Positions 47,501-59,500 of a DNA stretch of 64,000 bases are shown one piece after another. The notes beneath the pieces are model-generated. The model saw only the letters and a list, made by a program, of their open reading frames with translations. It did no database searches and was not told the origin of the DNA. This stretch comes from Nelumbo lutea (Eukaryota > Streptophyta > Magnoliopsida > Proteales > Nelumbonaceae): NCBI GenBank assembly GCA_022828595.1, contig JAKGHH010000005.1:24069875-24133874 (forward strand). Direction: 5' to 3'. The position numbers were made by a program, and so were the translations under genes. Each line of letters starts with the position of its first letter. The first letter of the stretch is position 1.

Positions 47501-50500
47501 ATCACCTATTGCCCCTTTTTTGGAAGGAGGACAGTCGAATAGAATTTCGCTCGGCTTCAACTTGCCTTTAAAGTTCGGTATTTCAATATTTTTTGAATTT
47601 AAGAGGCTGGATGAACTGAGAGGTGGGTCATCCTACGTGGAAGCATTAAGAAAAGGGTCTAAAGAAGTGACAACAGCTGAACTGGGTTCGAACTGCCATA
47701 CTCATTCGCATGTTAAGAACACCCCACGTGCTGTGTTATTGGGCACGTGCAGGCGTGTTTGTGAGTGGTTGGGGGACAATAGATTCGGTTTATCGTCATC
47801 CCCTTTGACCTTTGACAATTAAATAGAAGTATCTTCCTCCAAGGTGAATTGGGCGAAGCGATACAAACCTAATCCTTGCTATGACGGGGCCAAAACAGAA
47901 TGGAAGGAAGTGGAAGAAGATGACTGGTAGGTTGATTGTGAAGATTCTAGTGATGACCTGACCTCTGAAGACGAGTCAAGCATTGGTAGCGTTAAAGGCA
48001 CAATTCAGATCTGTTTGGAGAACGAGGATGACCTTCAATTAGCTCCTCTCTTTGATGAAGGAAAGGTTGCCGCTGATTTCAACTTGGGCGTACAAAGTGG
48101 GGGCCATCTCTACTCAACAAAAGACTTAGAAGGTGAAGTGTGGCTATTCTCAGGGAGCGGGTTAAAGAACCTTCCTACGAGTCGAGAGGAATAGAGATTT
48201 CCAAAGGGATAAGGATTACAAGCTAAACGAGCGACAAAGACAAGACAAGCAGTTGGTGTTTCGGTAGGGGAACTGGGAAATTGCAGGGAATTTGTTGGTA
48301 GGGGGCAAAGCTCCAGATTTGGTTAATTCGGCTACAATTTTGGTACCTTCCCAAGATGTTAGAATTGAGAACAGGGGTGTGGTGAGTCAATGACAAAGCT
48401 GGGATATGGAAGCTTCTTCTACTCCGATGCTTGCTTTGTCTGCCCCATAGTTGTCAAGATGACTAGGTGACTTTTAGAGGTCACCTCACCTAATGCCAAT
48501 ATGGTTTTCATATTATGATAGGGTACTACCTACCTAAGGGTTCTTTCGAGGGGAAACCGACCTGAAAGAGAGAGAGGGAGAGAGAAGAAGGATTGTATTC
48601 TTGTTAGAGGGCTCAACTTATATAATTGTGGTTGGCCGTTACACTGCAAATTCTAACAACTCAGTTGGTTACGATTTCTTCGGTCGTGGAGTTGGTTGTG
48701 ATTCTCTCGTTCGTGGTCTGGATATGCTCTGATGCAGGACGAGGGTTCTTCTTTCGTGTGTAAACCACCGTAAACGGTGGTCATGGGCTATTAGCATAAT
48801 AGGCTGGGCTTGGGCCGGTCCTTGGGTTCTCATCATCTCCTCCGTCTTTCAGAGCGACCTTGGCCTCGAGGTTCTCATTTGTTGTAGGTAGCCCATCCCA
48901 CTCTACTAGAGCCTCCTGGATGACCCGCTTCCCTTTCTTAATCCACCTGAAGTCCGTAATGCTTTTGGGCTTAGTAACTAGACCACTGATGCTTAGTAAC
49001 TAGACCTCCAGCATCAGTGAATGTGGGTAATGTTGGGCTGACGATGGATTGTGGGCTGGTGCATTTCTTGAGCAAGGATTCATGGAAGATTGTGTGAAGG
49101 TGGGTGGGGGGGGGAAGCTCCAATTTATAAGCAACCTGACCAATTCTTTCCAAAATCTTGTAAGGGCCGAAGTAATGGGGCCCCAATTTTGGCCAGACCC
49201 TCATTGTGACTGAGACTTGACAGAAGTGTTGAAGCTTCAGGTTAACATATTCCCCGACTTGATACTCTACCTCTCGATGCTTCTTGTCGTAGTAATGCTT
49301 CATCCTTTGTTGGGCCCAGTTCAGGTTGTACTTAAGCTCCTGTAGCACTTCATCTTTGTTGATCAATTGTGTCTCCATGGCGGCCACACTGGTGGATCCC
49401 ACTTCATATGGAAGAATGGCGGGGGGATCCCTTCCATACACGACCTTGAAGGGAATCATGGCTGTTGCCCCTTGGTACATAGAGTTGTACCAATACTTGG
49501 CCCCCCCACTGGACCCATTGTCATGGTCTATCCCCTGTAAAACATCTCAAATATGTCTCCAAGAACCTATTTACCACCTCAGTTTGGTCGTTGGATTGTG
49601 GATGATAGCTGGTGGACCGATGTAGCTTAGTCCTCTGGAGTCGGAAATACTCCCTCCAAGACTCTCTAAGGAAGGCTGTATCTCGATCCGAAACAATCGA
49701 CTTGGGAGTTCCATGTAACTTGGCCACATCTCTAATAAAAACTTCAGTAACCATTGCAGCTGTGTAAGGGTGCGGAAGTGCATATACTTGCTAAGGCAAT
49801 TGACGACCACCATTATAACTAAATGTCTGTTGGACTTGGGCAACCCTGTAATGAAGTCCATAGAGATTTCCTCTCACACCTGTCTGGGTATTTTGAGAGG
49901 CTGCATCAATCCGGGAGGTGCCTGGGAATCATACTTCTGCTGCTGGCAAATGGAACAAGCAGCCACATATTGTTGGACCCTCTTTCTCATACTAGCCCAA
50001 TAGTAGTTTGAGGACAACCGTTTATAAGTCCTTGGTACTCCAGACTGCTCCCCTTGTGGTGAGTCATGAAATAGTTGTAAGAGAGCAGTAATGTGTTGGG
50101 AGGAGGAAGGCAACACGTACCGTCCCTTGTATAGCAGATCTGGGCCCTTCATGGTGTATCTTGGTATGGCGGCTGGGTCTTGCTGACAATGGGGCCATAT
50201 TTGGGCCAACTCTGGTGCCTCACAGGCTTCCAATCTGATTGCTTCAAATAATGGGTGAATGGGTTGGGAGCCCGTCAATTGATGTAACTCGATTACCCTG
50301 GAGAGGGCATCTGCTGCCTTATTAGTGGGCCCAGGTCTGTATTCAATAGAGTAGTCATACCCAAGAAGCTTCGAGATCCATTTTTGTTGGTCCTCTGTGT
50401 GGACTCGTTGCTCTAACAAGAACTTGAGGCTCATCTGGTCTGTTCGAATGATGAAATGCCGGCCCAAAAAATAGGCCCGCCATTTCTGGACGGCCAAGGC

Positions 50501-53500
50501 AACAGCCATAAGTTCCTTTACATAAGCGAAATAATTTTGTGTCTGGGCTGTCAAGGCCTTACTGTAATAGGCAAGGGGCTTCCCTTTTTGCATCAAAACT
50601 GCGCCTAAGCCAGTACCCAAGGCGTCGCACTCTAGCACAAAAGTCTCATTGAAATCTGGTAGGGCCAGAACGAACGGTATGGATATGGCCCTCTTCATGT
50701 TTTCAAATGCCTGATGAGCTTTGGGTCCATAGATAAAGGAGTCCCACTTCAATAGCTGAGTTAATGGGGCTGCCATCAACCCGTATCCAGGAATAAAATG
50801 CCTGTAATAGCTTGTGAGACTGAGAAAACCTCTGAGAGCCTTCACCGTAATGGGAGTGGGCCAGGCTTGATTACAGGAAGTTGTCTTTGGGTCGGCTATA
50901 ACCTGCCCTTCTGTGACTATATGGCCTAAATAATGGACCCTGGTCTGGCCGAATATGCATTTGTTTAATTTGGCATAGAACCCATTCTCTCGCAACACCT
51001 CCAGAGTTCTTTCAGGATGCTGCATGGACCAATCATGGCTGTATACCAGAATGTCATCAAAGAACACCAGTATGAAATGCCTTGGAAAAGGCCTAAATAT
51101 GTCATTCATAATGGACTGAAAAGTAGAAGGCGCATTGGTTAGTCCGAACGGCATAACCTGGAATTCATAATGACCATTGTGGGTGCGAAAGGCCGTCTTG
51201 GGTACATCTGGGTTTTAGAAGGGGAACCAGGGATTCAGATCTAAACAGCCTTTTGTCACTTCATATCTTGCAAGATGTCTGTTTGGAACCTTAAAAGGTG
51301 GATTCATGTATTTGGACCCCCTCTTCTTCTAGTATTTTTTCCTGTGCTTCCTTCTTTAGAGCTTTAACAGTTACTGATTTTGTTGGGCAGACCTTTCCTT
51401 TTAAAGAAGTTTGGGGTAAACCAATTCCACCTAGGGTTGGGTTTTTTTGTTGGGAAGCTTCCTTGGGAAGGACTAACACTGGTGATCTCCTTCAAAGAAA
51501 GAAGCCTTTTTAGTGCTTATCTCCTAACTGGTGTGTTCTCTATAAAGCTGATGGTGAGTCCTGCTTTCACTTACTAATTTTCCTGTCCTTTTGTCTCTTT
51601 TGTTTGGGAATGGTTTCTCTCTTTGTTTGGTTATAGATGAATTCCTCCACCAAATGTTCAAAGCCTTTTTGGTCCTGCCACGGGTAGCTGTACAAAGAAA
51701 AGTGGGAAGGATTTATGGAGATATACAAGGGCTGTAGTATGTTGGACAGTTTGGGAGGAAAGAAATCAAAGAGCTTTTGCTGATAAGGAAAGATCCAAAG
51801 AGACAACAATTGAAGTAATTACGACAAGGGTAATACATTGGGTGAAATCTCTGAAGTTATTTGAAGACATAACCACTTCAGCCTTGTTGAACAACTGGAA
51901 GGAAGTGGCCTGTTCATCTCCTGACAAGATTGTCACTTTACCTCAATGGACTCCTCCTGATCCCGGCTTTATAAAGCTGAAATTTGATGGAAGCAGTGAA
52001 GGGAACCCTGGCCCTTCAGGCATTGGAGAGGATTTTAGGAGTGAGATTGGTGAAATTATTGCTACATTTTCAGGCTCAGTTGGGGAAGGAGATTCACTTC
52101 GAGCTGAAGTTTTGGTTGTCTTGGAAGGTGCCAAAAAGGCTAAGGAGCTTAATGTAGAAAGGTTAATAATTGAGGGAGACTCGAAGCTTGCAATAGATCG
52201 ACTACAAAAGGAGGAGAGGAGCATGTGGAGCTACCTGAATGAAAAAAGAACTTTCAAGAGGTTGACTTGTGATATGACAGTGAAATTACAATGGGTAAAG
52301 AGGTGTGCCAATTCCTTTGCAGATGCACTGGCCAAACAAGGGGTGGGAAGAAATCAGTTCTGGGCTAATTTGTAATCTTTCCTCTTCCTTGGGGGAGTTA
52401 ACAGAGTTTATCTCCCCTACCATTGTACTTTTCCTTCATTTTTCATTAATGAAATGAATCTGTTATTGATAAAAAAAGACTGACAAGTGAGAAGAGAAGA
52501 CAGAGAAGATCGATGACTGAGAAGAGTTTCCATTGTTAAGACCGACGACTGAGAAGAGAAGATAGAAAAGTCTGACTACTGAGAAGAGAAGACAGAAGAC
52601 TGACCAAATCGTCCAGGACCTCCAGGTAAGTTTATCTTCTTCTTCTTCTTCTTTAAGTCGTCTTGTGCTCCTATATTTTTTTTCTTACATTTTTTTAAGA
52701 AGTTTTGTTTGGAACAAACAAGGGCTCCAGCGCCTCCTCCTTCAAATGGTCCTATTACTCTTTTATTTCATTAGTTTTGTTTAAATACTTTTGGGAACAA
52801 AACTGGGGCTCCGCCCCCTTCTACTTCTGCAACAAGGCTGCACCTCAACTTTCTAAAATTTTTCCTGTATTTTTGCACTATTTAAATGATGTATTTGTGA
52901 TGCGATTTTTATGTTTTTAAATGAAATTTATAGTTAGTTACTCATTTGAATGGTTTTATTGCTAACAGGTAGTATATAGGTATGTTGGTTAGTACAAAAA
53001 ACCAATAAAGTAGTTTAGGAGAAGTGGGGATCTTTAGAATTTATGCTTTCAGGTTCCATCGCCTAATAGGTGCCCTGACAACCATGGTCTGCCCCTCTGT
53101 CAAACTCTCTGTGGGTTTAGGTTTTGGTACTAGTCCTTCTTCTTTTGGTTCTACAGATATTTCAGCTCCCATCCATGACACTGATATGCTTTTGGATTGG
53201 AAGTGTCTATAGAAAAGGAGTTAGGTGAATGTTTAGGAGAAGAACTTGCTGAGAAGGTACTAGTGGGAGACAAGGAAGGTTGGTTGTTCTGGAGACTAGG
53301 GAGAATAGGTTGTAGGAAGCCGAAGAGGTTGTGGCTTTGGGTTCGGATGGGGAATTAGGGCTTGCGAAAGAGAATTAGTCTGAGGAGAGACCAAGAGGGG
53401 AGGAGCTAGGGAAAGGACTAGTGAGAGAGAAGGAAGAAACCAATGAGGTTGAAAGGAATACAGGAAGTGGGGAAACCCAGAATGTAAAGGATCCGATGAT

Positions 53501-56500
53501 GGATCTGGCTGACAAGATGGGTTTGAAAATGGAGAAAGTTAAGGGAAACCCCAAAATAAAATGGCCAAAGATAAGGGAGGTAAGAGGAGAAGAAAATTGA
53601 ATGAAGTGGAGAAACTTATTAGTAATGTGGAAGGAGATAAGGAGTTTGGTGCTAGAGGAGGTAGGAGGAAGGGGGGATTATGGGGGGGGGGTGATTAGGG
53701 TCAGTTCTTGTTGTGATTTTGAAGATCATCAATTGGAATGCAAGGGGGCTTGGGAGTGCCACGAAAAAGAGAGCAATTAAATAGGTTTTGAGGAAGGAAA
53801 GACTAGATTTTGTGCTGATCCAAGAATAAAAATTCAGGTAGTTGATAGGAAATAGATGAGAAGCATTTGGGGAGAGAGGAATATAAATTGGAGTTTAACT
53901 CTTTCTTGGGGTGCTTTGGGGGGAATAATAACAATCAGGAAAGAGGCGGTTCAATGTATGGAAAAATTAGTGGTTAAATTCTCAGTGTCTATCAGGTTAA
54001 CGAACTTGCAAGATGGGTTTGAATGGGTCTATGGGAAGGGCCTTGGTGTATTGGGAAGGGCCTTGGTGTATTGGGGGAGATTTCAATGTTATAAGATTTG
54101 TGGGTGGGTCAATTGGAGGAAGGCAAAGGGTTATACATCAAGCATAAGGAAGTTTAATTCCTCAATTGAGGAATTCTAGTTGAGAGATTTTCAATTGGGA
54201 TAATCTTGTTTTACTTGGTCAAACCTCCAAGAAAACCCCATTTTGTCCAAGATAGATAGGTTTCTAGTTTCTCTAGATTGGGAAGAACATTGGACAGGTC
54301 TAGCTGGGAGAAATTTACCTAAAATCACCTCAGACCACTGACCCATTTGTTTGTTCCAGAGAAGCAGTGAGGGTGGCCCAATCCCTTTTAGGTTTGAAAA
54401 CATGTGGCTCACTCATTTAGATTTCAAAGAGAAGGTTAAGATTTGGTGGAATAGCCTGGAACAAACATCATTGTGGTATGGCCAAAAATTCCTAAAAAAG
54501 CTTCAGTTGCTCAAAAAGAAATTAGAAAGTGGAATAGGGAGAAGTTTGGAAGCTTGGAGGAGAAAAAAGTTGATTTGGTTTCCAAAATTGAGGTAATTGA
54601 TAGCAAGGAAGTGGTGGGTTCTCTTGGTGTGGGTGATAGGGAGTTGAGGTGGTCTTTGAAGAAGGAGCTTGGGGAAACTTTGCTAAGAGAGGAAATAAGT
54701 TGGAAGCAAAAATCAAGAGAGAAATGGATAAAAGAATGGAATGGTAACCCAAAATTTTTCCATGCCGTTGCAAATGGAAGGAGAAGGAAGAGCTTGATTA
54801 ACTCTTTAATGGTGGGGCAAATGAGGTTATAGACTAGATAGAGATTGCAAAGGCTTTTTCGGAGCATTTCAGGTCTATTTATAGAAGGCCTCTAAATGAA
54901 AGGTGGTCGACTGAAGGGTTAGATTGGGAGACTTTGGGGGCAATGCAAGTGCAATTTTTGGAGAGAAGGTTTGAAGAGGATGAGATCAAGTAAGCAATTT
55001 TCTCTATGAATAGATCAAAAGATCCAGATGGATTCACATTGGCATTTTATCAAGATTGATGGGACATAATTAAGGAGATCTCCTCGTTAGATGGTGTATG
55101 CCTTTAGCTCTAATCAGTTGGAGGCCAATTTTGGGACAGATATTGGACATGAACTACCACTCTGGGAGCTACGTTTTGTGGTCTCCATATAAGGTATGAT
55201 CAGTTTTAATTTGGGTTTTAAATTTGGTTTGGTTCAGTGCAATATCGATCCAGAAATTTCAGATTTCAAAATTACCGGGAAATCGGTTCCTGTGTTTGGT
55301 TAGAAAATTTTTGTAAATTCGGCCAGCCACCAAATCTGGTTTGGCCTTGTCAAACTTGTTTTCTAATCCTTCCAACACTCCTCAGGGTGTTTAGTGAATT
55401 CTATAGAAGAGGGGTAATCAGCCCGGGGATGAATTCTACTTATTTAGCGTTGACCCCAAAGAAGAACAATGCTATCTGGCCTGGTGATTTTAGGCCCATT
55501 AGCCTAGTCACCAATATTTACAAGATTATAGCAAAAGTGTTGTCTTTAAGGATTAAGAATGTGATCCCCCCTTTGATTTCGCAGTCTCAAGGGGCGTTTG
55601 TCCAGGATAGGCAGGATCATTGATCAAATTTTTATTGCTAATGAATGTGTGGAGGCTCAAAAAGATTGAAGAGAAAGGGAGTGGCAATCAAATTGGACTT
55701 GGAGAAAGCCTATGATTTGGTGGATTGGAATTTCTTATTTGATATTACGAGGAGTGGTTTTGGAGATCTGTGGTGTAGATGGATAAAGGGTTTCTAGCGG
55801 TCTAGTCACTACTCAATCATTGTTAATAGGGCGGTGTGTGATTTCTTTGAGGGATTTTATGGACTTAAGTGTGGTCCCCTCTCTCCCTTTCTATTCACTT
55901 TGGTTGCTGAAGTTCTAAGCAAATTGTTTACAGCTTTTAGGGGCTGGTCAGTAGGGAGAGAGAATATTTTGATCACTCACTTGCAGTTTGCAGACAATAT
56001 TCTAATTTTTTGTGATGGAGACTGTAGTGAAGGGGTGGAAAACTTGAGGATTAACTGGTCCAAGAGCCTAGTGGTTGGAACCATCATTGAAGAGAATCTA
56101 TTGAGGAGCATGGAAGATTCCCTAGGTTGTGATAAAGGAGATTGGCCAATGAAATACTTAGGTTTACCCTTACGAGATAACCCTAGATCAGCTAGTTTTT
56201 GGTCCCTAGTGGTGGAAGTGAGAAGCTATGGCACAAGGTTGTGGAGATTTCCCAATGAAAGTGAGAAGCTATGGCACAAGGTTGTGGAAAGTATTCATAG
56301 CAAATCAAGCAATGGATGTGATGATGGGTGTCTTCGTAGAGCTACCTTGGCTCCCCCTGGAAGGCCATCCATCGTGATTTTCTTCCTACCTTCTTACACC
56401 ATTATCAGGTATGATTTGGCATCTGGTCAGAAAATCAGGTTCTAGGAGGATGTGTGGATCAGGGATACTCCTTTAGGTGACAGATTTCCTTCTCTTTTTG

Positions 56501-59500
56501 CCCTTTCCAGGTTTAAAGGTAAGCCTATTTCTAACTTCCTAGACCAGCATCACCTTTCTTCAGGACTGAACTGGAATTTTGGCTTCATTAGGAACCTTAG
56601 AGAATCTGAACTTTCTATTGGTGACTGACCATTTGAGCTTGTTGAATTCAGTTTTCTTCAGTGAAGGTGGTTCGGATTCTAGAGTCTGGGGTTCTAACTC
56701 TAATGGGTTGTTCTCTTGTAAGTCCTTACATTCTTTGGTAGCCACCTCTATTTCCCACTCAAGGAAATCTGGTGTTCTCCCATTCCCCCTAAAATCAGTG
56801 CTTTCTGTTGGGAAGTGTTTCATGGTCATAACACCTTTGATTTACTCCAAGGAAAAAGACCAAATTGGTGTTTCATGGTCTGTTTAACCCTATTGGCATT
56901 AGCTGTACAAAAAAAGAGGTGTGGGACTTTGTGGAGATGCACTAGAGCAGCACTACCTTGGACTGTATGGGAGGAAATAAATGCAAGAATTTGTGAAGAA
57001 AAGGAAGGGAGCAAGGAAGCTTTGGTAGAAACACTTACCTTGAGGGTGGCACATTAGGCAAAGAGTCTGAAGCTGTTCTCAAATTTCAAGATTGAAGATT
57101 TCTTCAGAGCTTGGGGTGTTATTGCTGCATCCTCAACTACAAGACAAAGATCTGTTGAGGCTTGGTCTCCAATAATTGGCTGGAAGAAACTGAATTTTGA
57201 TGGGAGCTGTTTGGGTAGTCTGGGTCCCTCAGGTATGGTGAGGCCACTAGGAATGAAGAGGGGAATATAATTGCTTTATACTCAGGCCCTGTGGAGCAAG
57301 GTGATGTGGCAAGACAGTTTTTTGCTGCAGTTTATGGGGTTGAGAAGGCAAAAGAACTGGATATTAGTAGGTTGATTATTGAGGGAAATTTGAAAACTGT
57401 GGTTTAAGTGGCTGGGTAAGGGGGAGGGGGTGGCTTGGCATTCGAGGAATGATTTTGGAAATTCAAATGGCTGTCACAGGATATGTCAATCCGAGTGAGA
57501 TGGGTGAGAACTGCTAACAGCTTGGTAGATAGCCTAGCCAAACAAGGGGTACATAGAGCACATATGCTTTGGGCTCAAATGTAATTTGTATTGGGATAGC
57601 TCCTAAAGCTGGTTTCTTTCACAACTTGTTGTAATCCTGATTTCTTTTAATTAATGAAATCTTTTTCTGTGTTTCTGATCCAAAAAAAATGGTGACATGG
57701 TAAAAGCTATTGATGGTGGTGATTCAGGTTTCAGGGTTGTCTGAGGTGAAGATGCGAGCCTGTTAGGGTAAGGGACAGAACTGGTGGAGGTCTGAGAGAG
57801 CTAACAAGGAGATGAGATGGTCTGTGATTTTGTAGGGTTTCAGAGGCCAGAGAGGTGCAGGTTATATTGGTTCGAGTAGTGGGCAAAGAGCAGACAATGC
57901 CCAGGTTGGCTGGAACACAGTACTGTCTAAACAAGGGGAAGGAAAAGGACGGAAGATCTCCTTCTCTGAGTTAGAAGAGTGGAATGGATGACAGAGGGAG
58001 ATGCGAAATGGAGAACGAGCTTAACTAGTGGTATGTGGAGGTGAATAGGGAAGGAAGCCAAACAAGGGGTACATAGAGCACATATGCTTTGGGCTCAAAT
58101 GTAATTTGTATTGGGATAGCTCCTAAAGCTGGTTTCTTTCACAACTTGTTGTAATCCTGATTTCTTTTAATTAATGAAATCTTTTTCTGTGTTTCTGATC
58201 CAAAAAAAATGGTGACATGGTAAAAGCTATTGATGGCGGTGATTCAGGTTTCAGGGTTGTCTGAGGTGAAGATGCGAGCCTGTTAGGGTAAGGGACAGAA
58301 CTGGTGGAGGTCTGAGAGAGCTAACAAGGAGATGAGATGGTCTGTGATTTTGTAGGGTTTCAGAGGCCAGAGAGGTGCAGGTTATATTGGTTCGAGTAGT
58401 GGGCAAAGAGCAGACAATGCCAGGTTGGCTGGAACACAGTACTGTCTAAACAAGGGGAAGGAAAAGGACGGAAGATCTCCTTCTCTGAGTTAGAAGAGTG
58501 GAATGGATGACAGAGGGAGATGCGAAATGGAGAACGAGCTTAACTAGTGGTATGTGGAGGTGAATAGGGAAGGAAGCCAAACAAGGGGTACATAGAGCAC
58601 ATATGCTTTGGGCTCAAATGTAATTTGTATTGGGATAGCTCCTAAAGCTGGTTTCTTTCACAACTTGTTGTAATCCTGATTTCTTTTAATTAATGAAATC
58701 TTTTTCTGTGTTTCTGATCCAAAAAAAATGGTGACATGGTAAAAGCTATTGATGGCGGTGATTCAGGTTTCAGGGTTGTCTGAGGTGAAGATGCGAGCCT
58801 GTTAGGGTAAGGGACAGAACTGGTGGAGGTCTGAGAGAGCTAACAAGGAGATGAGATGGTCTGTGATTTTGTAGGGTTTCAGAGGCCAGAGAGGTGCAGG
58901 TTATATTGGTTCGAGTAGTGGGCAAAGAGCAGACAATGCCCAGGTTGGCTGGAACACAGTACTGTCTAAACAAGGGGAAGGAAAAGGACGGAAGATCTCC
59001 TTCTCTGAGTTAGAAGAGTGGAATGGATGACAGAGGGAGATGCGAAATGGAGAACGAGCTTAACTAGTGGTATGTGGAGGTGAATAGGGAAGGAAGCCAA
59101 ACAAGGGGTACATAGAGCACATATGCTTTGGGCTCAAATGTAATTTGTATTGGGATAGCTCCTAAAGCTGGTTTCTTTCACAACTTGTTGTAATCCTGAT
59201 TTCTTTTAATTAATGAAATCTTTTTCTGTGTTTCTGATCCAAAAAAAATGGTGACATGGTAAAAGCTATTGATGGCGGTGATTCAGGTTTCAGGGTTGTC
59301 TGAGGTGAAGATGCGAGCCTGTTAGGGTAAGGGACAGAACTGGTGGAGGTCTGAGAGAGCTAACAAGGAGATGAGATGGTCTGTGATTTTGTAGGGTTTC
59401 AGAGGCCAGAGAGGTGCAGGTTATATTGGTTCGAGTAGTGGGCAAAGAGCAGACAATGCCCAGGTTGGCTGGAACACAGTACTGTCTAAACAAGGGGAAG

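Larger units (their letters stand above)
48516..51215 (-). mobile_element. Chromovirus-type gypsy element E4, 5'-truncated, antisense in intron 2
   Basis: From high to low coordinates: RT from [18 protein letters not shown] on, RNase H, integrase, a chromodomain-like end ([20 protein letters not shown]), a purine-rich PPT (minus GGAGGAGA, 48836-48843) and the 3' LTR. Gag, protease and the first part of RT are missing, cut at about 51215 beside a LINE fragment. Confidence 0.85.
53001..57689 (+). mobile_element. Near full-length degraded L1-type LINE, intron 2
   Basis: In order: an ORF1-like acidic/basic region (53020-53690), endonuclease, RT, zinc-binding RT region, RNase H, 3' UTR and an A run (57682-57689). 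All coding parts carry stops. Sense to MIC10. An unrelated insert of about 300 bp splits the RT. Confidence 0.85.

Noticed and set aside
46363..47560. Minus-strand ORFs up to 164 codons
   Set aside because: Antisense to LINE ORF1-like coding sequence; Ser/Pro/Leu-rich shadow composition.
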